Source: Planctomycetota bacterium (GTDB taxonomy: Bacteria; Planctomycetota; UBA11346). Taken from it: a DNA stretch of 35,926 nucleotides. A program made the position numbers and the translations under genes. The stretch lies in the NCBI GenBank assembly GCA_027859175.1, contig JAQIBG010000491.1:1-35926 (forward strand), written 5' to 3'. The notes below the pieces were generated by a model, which saw only the letters and a program-made list of their open reading frames with translations, did no database searches and had not been told where the DNA came from. Below are positions 1-5,751 of this stretch, piece by piece (within the stretch, counting starts at the first letter, position 1; the number at the start of each line of letters is the position of its first letter).

Positions 1-2
1 AC

Positions 3-536
3 AGCGAACGCATCGCGCGCCTACTTGAACGCTTGGCCAAATGGCCCGTATCCACCGAGCTCACCAGCACCGGCGACACGCCATTGGTGAGCGTGCGCGG
101 CGCCGGCCTGCGCTTTGAATTGCGCCAGGCCGATCCGGCAATGGTCGAAGCGCTGCAGCCGCTGCGGCCGCATCAGCTTCGCGAGCGCCTAGTGCTGCCT
201 GAGCTCCAAGCCGACGCGGTTACCGATTTGATCATTCAGCCACGCAACGGCGTGCCCGACCTGTTCAGCCGTCAGGCTGATGGCGACTGGCCCGCCGATG
301 AAGCACCCGTGGTAAACGCTTTTGTGCGAGCCCTGCAACGCGCTGCAGTCAGCGAATGGCGCGGCCCACTGACCAAAGATCTCGGCCCACAAGACTTTGA
401 TTCAACCGTAACCCTCTCAACCGGCAGCGACACCTGGACCATCCGCCTGCGCCAAGACGGCCTGGTAGCGGTTCTTGAACGCAGCTTGGTAGGCGTGCTC
501 GACAACCGCAGCCGCCGCGAGGTGATGGAGCAATGA
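3..536 (+). CDS. Hypothetical protein, 5' end outside the window (possibly DUF4340-like)
   Basis: The reading frame is open from base 3 (SERIARLLERLAKWP...), so the TTG at base 33 offered by the ORF track is probably internal and the gene starts upstream of the window. The visible ~178 residues are soluble, without membrane segments. The pattern of a hydrophobic strand, a charged turn and a phrase like DLFSRQADGDW followed by an alanine-rich helix resembles the repeated modules of DUF4340 proteins, which are often linked to gliding or ABC-transporter operons. That resemblance is weak and made by eye. The stop overlaps the start of the next gene by ATGA, so the two are translationally coupled and probably belong to one operon. 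Function not recognised. Confidence 0.6.
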   Translation, partial: SERIARLLERLAKWPVSTELTSTGDTPLVSVRGAGLRFELRQADPAMVEALQPLRPHQLRERLVLPELQADAVTDLIIQPRNGVPDLFSRQADGDWPADEAPVVNAFVRALQRAAVSEWRGPLTKDLGPQDFDSTVTLSTGSDTWTIRLRQDGLVAVLERSLVGVLDNRSRREVMEQ

Positions 537-1906
537 GCCAACGGCCCCTGATAGTGATCTGCGCGGTCGGCTTAAGCCCAGAGCACCTCGGAGCTGACAC
601 GCCGCGCCTCAGCGCTGTGGCCGAATCGGGTTTCCATCGAGCCTTGACCCCCGCCCTGCCAGCTGTCACCACCACCGCCCAAGCCACCATGCTCACCGGC
701 ACCGACCCTGCCGTGCACGGCATTGTTGCCAACGGCTGGTATTTCCGCGATCTGGCCGAGGTGTGGCTGTGGCGCCAAAGCGAAGCCCTGATGCAAGCGC
801 CACCGGTGTGGGAGCGGATTCGCGAGCGCCGGCCGTGCACCGTGCTCAAGCATTTCTGGTGGTACGCGATGAACAGCTCGGCCGACGCCTTCGTGACGCC
901 ACGCCCCGCCTATCACGCCGACGGCGCCAAGAGCCCCGACTGCTACGCCTGGCCCAGCACCCTGAAAACGCAACTCGAGCAGGCCCACGGCACCTTCCCT
1001 CTATTTAATTTCTGGGGCCCAACCGCCAATATTACCAGTACCCGTTGGGTCAGCGATAGTTTCTGCACCGCGTGGCGGGCCCAGAAGCCCGACCTCGCAC
1101 TGTGCTACCTGCCCCACCTCGACTACGACCTGCAGCGCTTCGGCCCCAGCGGCCCGCACCTCGCGCGCAACTTGCGCGAGCTCGACGCCTGCTGCGGCAC
1201 CGTGCTTGATTTAGCCGGCGAACACGGCTGCGATGTCCTAGTGGTGAGCGAATACGGCATCGAAGCCGTGAACACCGGTGTTCCGATTAACCGCGCCCTG
1301 CGCGAAGCAGGCTTGCTGACGGTTACCCGCAACGCCACCGGCGAACTGCTCGACCCCGGCACCAGCGCCGCCTTCGCGGTGGCCGATCACCAACTGGCCC
1401 ACGTGTATTGCCGCGACGAGCGCAGCCGTGAGCGGGCGCTGGAGGTGTTAAAGCGCCAGGGTGGTATCGAAGCGATCTACGCTGGTGCTGAGCGCGCCCA
1501 ACTGGGCCTGAATCATCCGCGCAGCGGCGAACTCGTGGCCGTGGCCGCAGCCGGTGCCTGGTTTCAATATGAATACTGGCTCGACCCCAAGGCCGCGCCC
1601 GACTTCGCACACCAAGTCGAGATCCACAAGAAGCCAGGCTATGACCCGCGCGAGCTCTTGTTTGATCCGCACGGCGGCAAGTTCCGTGCTGCACGCGCAC
1701 TGCTGCGTAAAAAACTTGGCCTGCGCTACACCATGAACCCCATCAGCCTCGACCCCAGCTTGGTGCGCGGCAGCCATGGACGTGCACCAAGCAGCCCCGA
1801 ACAGGGCCCAATTCTGATCGGATCCAACCCCAGTTGGGCCAGCCATCTGGGCACCACGGTTCACCAGCGCGACATCGCCGGGCTGATTGAACGGATCTGT
1901 ACATGA
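533..1906 (+). CDS. Type I phosphodiesterase/nucleotide pyrophosphatase family protein (alkaline phosphatase superfamily)
   Basis: This 457-residue protein has the alkaline-phosphatase-superfamily layout. The nucleophile region is at about residues 40-70, with PAVTTTAQATMLTG followed by HGIVANGWYFRD. Metal-binding motifs follow as HLDYDLQRFGP (about 196-206), SEYGIE and DHQLAHVY. These closely resemble the predicted nucleotide pyrophosphatase or phosphodiesterase proteins of bacterial secondary-metabolite and ebo-type clusters. The first metal-binding Asp normally found in an N-terminal DG motif is not evident, since the segment reads VICAVGLSP. No signal peptide is seen, so the protein is probably cytoplasmic and would hydrolyse a phosphodiester or phosphonate bond. 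It is coupled by ATGA to the gene before it. The substrate cannot be deduced. The family call is fairly secure. Confidence 0.8.
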   Translation: MSQRPLIVICAVGLSPEHLGADTPRLSAVAESGFHRALTPALPAVTTTAQATMLTGTDPAVHGIVANGWYFRDLAEVWLWRQSEALMQAPPVWERIRERRPCTVLKHFWWYAMNSSADAFVTPRPAYHADGAKSPDCYAWPSTLKTQLEQAHGTFPLFNFWGPTANITSTRWVSDSFCTAWRAQKPDLALCYLPHLDYDLQRFGPSGPHLARNLRELDACCGTVLDLAGEHGCDVLVVSEYGIEAVNTGVPINRALREAGLLTVTRNATGELLDPGTSAAFAVADHQLAHVYCRDERSRERALEVLKRQGGIEAIYAGAERAQLGLNHPRSGELVAVAAAGAWFQYEYWLDPKAAPDFAHQVEIHKKPGYDPRELLFDPHGGKFRAARALLRKKLGLRYTMNPISLDPSLVRGSHGRAPSSPEQGPILIGSNPSWASHLGTTVHQRDIAGLIERICT

Positions 1907-1937
1907 ACCGCCGGCCAGGCCCAGCAAGGACGCTGCC

Positions 1938-2528
1938 ATGAGTGCGATACGCGTGACCGCCCGTAAATTTGACGGACGGCCCCATTACAGTTGGGACACC
2001 TACCGCTTGCTGCAACGCGACGGCACCGTGCTGGTTGGCCGCGCCGGACCGCGCGACCTGACCCATCACAGCAAGGGCAAGACCTTCACCTTTCAATCGT
2101 GCGCGTGTGAAATGTTTTGGCCCGAGTTGCCATTCTCCGTGGGCTTGAGTCTCGACGCCGGCAAAGATCACGTGCAGTTTTACTGCAACATCCACCAAGC
2201 GGCCGCAATCAGCAACAGCGCCATCAGCTTTGTGGATCTCGACCTCGACGTCGTTCGACGTGGCACCGGTCCAGCCGAGGTGGTTGATCACGACGAATTC
2301 GCCGCCAACGCTGAACACTACGGCTACCCCGAGGCGTATCAGGATAGCGTGCCGGCCATCGCCGAAGCGCTGCGCGCATTTATTGACGAGCACCACGCCT
2401 GCGACGCGCACGCGCTCAGCGAAATCCTGCTGCCAATCCAGAACCGGCACGTGTTTCTCGATCGCGCCCTGAGCGCCGTAATCATTTTCGATCGCGCCGT
2501 GCGCACCCATGACTGGCCACGGCTCTAG
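1938..2528 (+). CDS. DUF402 family protein
   Basis: The ORF track starts at a TTG at 1887, but ATG 1938 is preferred: AAGGA lies seven bases upstream and the alternative overlaps the preceding gene. The 196-residue product carries the DUF402 signature FYCNIHQAA, then FVDLDLDVV, then DEFAANAEHYGYPE near residues 75-145. DUF402 includes nucleoside di- and triphosphatases of Gram-positive bacteria and the FAU-1/RNase-linked family, whose beta-barrel binds nucleotides or RNA through conserved Asp and Glu residues; the acidic DLDLDV and DEFE-like positions are present here. It follows the phosphatase-like gene by 31 bases on the same strand and may share its transcript. Precise activity is unknown. 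Confidence 0.8.
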   Translation: MSAIRVTARKFDGRPHYSWDTYRLLQRDGTVLVGRAGPRDLTHHSKGKTFTFQSCACEMFWPELPFSVGLSLDAGKDHVQFYCNIHQAAAISNSAISFVDLDLDVVRRGTGPAEVVDHDEFAANAEHYGYPEAYQDSVPAIAEALRAFIDEHHACDAHALSEILLPIQNRHVFLDRALSAVIIFDRAVRTHDWPRL

Positions 2529-2599
2529 GCTCTAGCCCCCAGGTCCAACAACACCCCAGCACAATCGCTGCCTGCTGTGACATGAGCCAATCGTGTCCC

Positions 2600-2871
2600 G
2601 TGGCGTGGGCTTCAGCCCGCGGGTAGCGACCAATACCACAAACACCCACGACAAGACGGCGGTGCGTTGGACCGCGGATTCCTGACCAGGAGGCTGGTTC
2701 GGATGCGGCCGCCATTCGCGGGCTGAAGCCCACGCCACGGGGGCAGCCCGCGGGTAGCGACCGACACCACAAACACTCATGACTAGATCGCAGCTAGCTA
2801 GGACATGGAACTCTGACCAGGAGTGTTGGTTGGGAGACGACGGCCATTCGCGGGCTGAAGCCCACGCCACG
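2600..2871. repeat. Imperfect ~120-bp tandem repeat with a palindrome-forming 23-bp motif
   Basis: The region between the DUF402 gene and asd (2529-2930) has no credible gene. The 23-bp motif CGCGGGCTGAAGCCCACGCCACG occurs at 2717-2739 and 2849-2871 on the plus strand and at 2600-2622 in reverse complement. Two larger units, about 2618-2739 and 2749-2871, both begin with CCGCGGGTAGCGACC, continue with ACACCACAAACAC or ATACCACAAACAC, share TCTGACCAGGAG or TCCTGACCAGGAG, and end in the 23-bp motif. They are therefore a diverged tandem duplication. Short motifs of this kind are dispersed between genes in planctomycete and related genomes. Every minus-strand ORF here, with recurring peptides such as GVGFSPRM, is a translation of the repeat. 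Confidence 0.85.
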
Positions 2872-2902
2872 AAAACAGGCGTCAGCTGGATCTGACGCCT
2901 GT
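2872..2902 (-). terminator. Rho-independent terminator of asd
   Basis: Read on the minus strand, an 11-bp perfect stem ACAGGCGTCAG/CTGACGCCTGT encloses a six-base loop and runs into TTTT. It begins 28 bases after the asd stop codon and lies in the correct orientation for that gene. Confidence 0.85.
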
Positions 2903-2930
2903 GAGCGTGCGAAACAACGATAGGCAATAA

Positions 2931-3941
2931 TTAGCTTGGAACGCAGTCCAAAGCCAACTCTGCGCACTGCACCGCGTTGAGCGCGGCGCCCTTGAGCAAC
3001 TGGTCGCCAACCACCCAGATGTCGAGGGTGTTGGGCTGGCTCGGGTCGATGCGAATGCGGCCAACGTACACGTCGTCTTTGCCGGCCACATCGCTGGGCA
3101 TGGCCCAACGGTTGTTGGCGCGGTCTTCGAACACCGTGATGCCGGGGGCAACTTTAAGCAGTTCATAGGCGCGCTCCACCGACATCGCATCGCGGAATTC
3201 CACGTTGAGCGCTTCGGCGTGAGTCCGCAATACCGGCACGCGAATACAGGTGGCATTGACCTTGAACTCAGGATCGCCAGTGATCTTGGCGGTTTCCTTG
3301 ACCATCTTGATCTCTTCCTCGCAGTAGCCGTTGTCCATCAGCGGCGAGTTATGCGGGAACAGGTTGAAGGCATAAGGATGCGGCAAGACCTGCGGCTCGA
3401 AGTCTTTGCCGTCGAGATAAGCACGGGTGCCGTCGGCCAATTCATCCATCGCGGCCTGGCCAGCGCCAGACGCAGCCTGATAGGTGCTCGCCACCACACG
3501 CTTGATCGGCACCGCGTTGTGCAGCGGAGCCAAAGCAGCCAGCATGATGATGGTGGTGCAATTCGGATTGGCGATGATGCCCTGATGGTTGCGAGCAGCC
3601 TCGGGGTTCACCTCTGGCACCACCAGCGGCACGTTGTCGTCCATGCGGAAGGCCGAGCTGTTGTCGACCATCAAGCAGCCCGCCTTGACGCAGGCGCCAG
3701 CGAACTTCTTGGAAATCGAACCGCCAGCCGAGAACAGGGCCACGTCAACGCCGTCGAAGCTGTTTTCAGTCAGCTCCTGAACAGTGATCTGTTTCCCTTT
3801 GAAGGTCACGGTCTTGCCAGCACTGCGCGCGCTGGCGAGTGGGATGAGTTCATCGACCGGGAAGTTGCGACGCTCAAGTACAGCGAGCATCTCACGCCCG
3901 ACCGCACCGGTGACGCCGGCGATGGCGACCTTATAGCCCAT
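2931..3941 (-). CDS. asd: Aspartate-semialdehyde dehydrogenase
   Basis: This enzyme reduces L-aspartyl-4-phosphate to aspartate semialdehyde with NADPH, the branch point to diaminopimelate/lysine, threonine and methionine, in the cytoplasm. The 336-residue length fits the family. The N-terminal Rossmann motif reads AIAGVTGAVGREM, the catalytic cysteine lies in NPNCTT, and the catalytic histidine lies in RVPVLRTHAEA. The ORF track begins 42 codons upstream, but ATG 3941 is chosen because GGAGG stands five bases before it and the protein then starts MGYKVAIAGVTG as its relatives do. A terminator follows the gene. It is probably monocistronic, with a structured leader of its own. The other DAP-pathway gene in the window, dapB, is 17 kb away in another operon. 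Confidence 0.97.
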   Translation of the reverse strand: MGYKVAIAGVTGAVGREMLAVLERRNFPVDELIPLASARSAGKTVTFKGKQITVQELTENSFDGVDVALFSAGGSISKKFAGACVKAGCLMVDNSSAFRMDDNVPLVVPEVNPEAARNHQGIIANPNCTTIIMLAALAPLHNAVPIKRVVASTYQAASGAGQAAMDELADGTRAYLDGKDFEPQVLPHPYAFNLFPHNSPLMDNGYCEEEIKMVKETAKITGDPEFKVNATCIRVPVLRTHAEALNVEFRDAMSVERAYELLKVAPGITVFEDRANNRWAMPSDVAGKDDVYVGRIRIDPSQPNTLDIWVVGDQLLKGAALNAVQCAELALDCVPS

Positions 3942-3962
3942 GAGGACCTCCGAGGGGGTGCA

Positions 3963-4008
3963 GGCTGCCGTAGCAGCCCGGCGGGGTTGATGTGGAGCCG
4001 AAGCTCCA
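3963..4008 (-). promoter_or_regulatory. Two hairpins in the asd 5' leader
   Basis: On the minus strand upstream of asd, TGGAGC-TTCG-GCTCCA (4008-3993, a stable UUCG tetraloop hairpin) is followed by GGCTGC-TACG-GCAGCC (3978-3963). Both are perfect six-bp stems lying just before the GGAGG ribosome-binding site. No terminator T-run follows and no known riboswitch was recognised. A regulatory role is possible but unproven. Confidence 0.45.
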
Positions 4009-4109
4009 AGGTGTAGCCACTGCGCCTGCGAGGCCGCTAGCGGGTAACAGCCCGATCCGCGAACCACTTGGTGCAGTGGGCGGCGGAGGATAGGGCACGG
4101 AGCCCAATC

Positions 4110-5054
4110 TCAAGCAGTGTCAGTCACTAATGCGTCAATTACGGCCCTGAGATGCGCTGCAATGATGGGTCCGCTCATGGCCAATCCAATATGCGCACGC
4201 GGCGCTACGCGCGGGCGCACCCCCTCGGCCCGCCACGCCGCGGTCTGTGCCCGCAAACGATGGACTTGGTCCCACTGTCCCAACAGCGGGTGCACGCGCC
4301 GGGCCACTGCTGGATCGAGCGGACACGAAGCCAACGACATCTTGGCGGCAAAGCCAGGGTCACGTCGAGTGCGCCGATCGGTCAAACGCGCGAACACCGA
4401 GTCGGCCAAGGCAGAATAGCTATCTGGGCCAGCGATAAAGCAGGCCCACCGCGTGGTCGCACGGGCGTGCCGACCGTAACGGCGCGCATGCGCGGCCACC
4501 ACCATGCCACCCAGGCTTAAGCCAGCCACCAACACCGGTCCTGGCCATTGCCGGCGCACGGCCTCAATGGCCGCCACCGAGCTGCCCAACAAGGCCGCGG
4601 CCCCATCGCAGCTACTCAGTTGCTGAACGTAGGTGCGAACGCGGTGGTGCGCTGTGGCGCGAATCACTGCCACCGGCAGATCCAGGCCGCCGCAGCGCAG
4701 CGCATTGGCCAAAGACGCGTCAACTGGAAATTCGCCCGCGCCATGATGCCAGATCAACAAAGGGCGATCGCGCTGCTCCAAGGGGCCAGTCACGCGTACA
4801 TGCGGGCACAGACCGTGGCCAACACCAGTCAGCGGCAAGGGCTGCCAAATGCCCGGCTGATGCCAATCGACCTCGCGGGCGGGCGCCGCATACGAGCGCA
4901 GATGCCACGCCAAACTGCGACTGCCGGCCAAATTGCGAAAAAGTGGCGGCATGCTCATGTGGAGCAAGGCATGAATCGCCCGATCAACCAGGATCTGACA
5001 AGCAGGGCGTTCGCAGTGGGCCAGGCGCAGCATCAGCCGCCGCGCCCATCTCAT
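4110..5054 (-). CDS. Alpha/beta hydrolase fold protein
   Basis: The start at 5054 is preferred to the ORF-track start at 5087 because it forms an ATGA overlap with the stop of the gene upstream, implying translational coupling. The 314-residue product shows an alpha/beta-hydrolase order: LLIWHHGAGEFP (strand and oxyanion-region HHG), nucleophile elbow GLSLGGM, and a late histidine in PRAHIGLAMS. An acid residue is plausible in the region between the nucleophile and that histidine but was not assigned. A basic N-terminal region of about 50 residues precedes the fold. There is no clear signal peptide. Substrate unknown. The protein resembles poorly characterised planctomycete hydrolases, a comparison made by eye. 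Its partner upstream is a putative nucleic-acid-binding protein. Confidence 0.7.
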   Translation of the reverse strand: MRWARRLMLRLAHCERPACQILVDRAIHALLHMSMPPLFRNLAGSRSLAWHLRSYAAPAREVDWHQPGIWQPLPLTGVGHGLCPHVRVTGPLEQRDRPLLIWHHGAGEFPVDASLANALRCGGLDLPVAVIRATAHHRVRTYVQQLSSCDGAAALLGSSVAAIEAVRRQWPGPVLVAGLSLGGMVVAAHARRYGRHARATTRWACFIAGPDSYSALADSVFARLTDRRTRRDPGFAAKMSLASCPLDPAVARRVHPLLGQWDQVHRLRAQTAAWRAEGVRPRVAPRAHIGLAMSGPIIAAHLRAVIDALVTDTA

Positions 5055-5506
5055 CCCCGCAACACAGACTGCCAGCGCGATACCCAACTGGCCGCGATTT
5101 CGCCCACCGTATCGGCATCGAGATTGCCGCGGGCCACCTCAAACCCCTGCCGCAGCTGGCGAATCACGGCTGGCGTGCGCTCGAATCGAGCCGCGATTTC
5201 CTTATCGGTTTCGCCATCGAGATAGCCATCCGACAGTTGCTTGAGCTCGCGGTCGTCCCACGGGCGGCCCGGACTGGTGCTGGTGCTGGCCCGGCCGCGC
5301 CGTGTAACCGGCTTGGCCGGCAGTTCGCCAGAGGCAGCAACGGCGGCGATATGTGCCGGATTGACCAGAATTTGGCCCTCGTCGCCCTGAATGGTCCACC
5401 AGGTTGGCGCAGCTGCACTCAGCTCACCCTCGAGCCGCGTGCCATCACTCATCAACAAGGCGCAACGCACCCCCACCAAGCCCATTACCGGATCGTCGTC
5501 ATGCAT
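5051..5506 (-). CDS. Small protein with LSm/SH3-like N-terminus and Myb-like helix-turn-helix
   Basis: The protein has 151 residues. Residues 10-58 form a run of short beta strands (VRCALLMSDGTRLEGELS, WWTIQGDEGQILV, HIAAV) typical of LSm or SH3-like barrels that handle RNA or protein. A Ser/Thr/Gly/Arg linker follows. Residues 82-128 read RPWDDRELKQLSDGYLDGE and then DKEIAARFERTPAVIRQL, which matches a SANT/Myb-like or RNA-polymerase-sigma-like helix-turn-helix. No Shine-Dalgarno sequence is obvious, and a second ATG at 5485 is possible. The gene is divergent from polA, sharing a ~245-bp intergenic region, and is coupled to the hydrolase downstream. A role as a DNA- or RNA-binding regulator is inferred; no named family was recognised. 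Confidence 0.65.
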   Translation of the reverse strand: MHDDDPVMGLVGVRCALLMSDGTRLEGELSAAAPTWWTIQGDEGQILVNPAHIAAVAASGELPAKPVTRRGRASTSTSPGRPWDDRELKQLSDGYLDGETDKEIAARFERTPAVIRQLRQGFEVARGNLDADTVGEIAASWVSRWQSVLRG

Positions 5507-5548
5507 GCTGTGATGCTGGGGCTCAGGGCCAGTGCTGCAAGGCAGCGG

Positions 5549-5577
5549 TTGACAGCGCCAAGCGCGCTACCTAGTAT
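5549..5577 (+). promoter_or_regulatory. Sigma70-type promoter upstream of polA
   Basis: TTGACA (5549-5554) is followed after exactly 17 bases by TAGTAT (5572-5577), a near-consensus vegetative promoter. Transcription would begin near 5584, leaving a leader of about 165 nucleotides before the polA start at 5752. The leader contains a 31-codon ORF (5599-5694) without a well-spaced ribosome-binding site. Confidence 0.7.
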
Positions 5578-5751
5578 GACATATCGATTTGAAAGGGCAT
5601 GACGGCAAACTGCCGCACCAGCACTTACTTTATCGGTGATTTGCCTTCCAGGCTCGCCTCCCTGACAATTTGCGGTTTCTCAAACATCGTCTGATCGGTG
5701 TTGTTCCGCTCCAATTACTGTCACAGCGCGCCATCACCCCCTCTTGGTAAT

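Noticed and set aside
1743-2510. 255-codon minus-strand ORF
   Set aside because: It is antisense to the DUF402 gene, which has a recognisable family signature.
2600-2871. Possible CRISPR array
   Set aside because: Only two or three copies, of unequal spacing and including an inverted one, with no cas genes nearby.
2482-3108. Overlapping minus-strand ORFs with recurring GVGFSPRM peptides
   Set aside because: They translate the intergenic repeat in several frames and have no ribosome-binding sites or family similarity.
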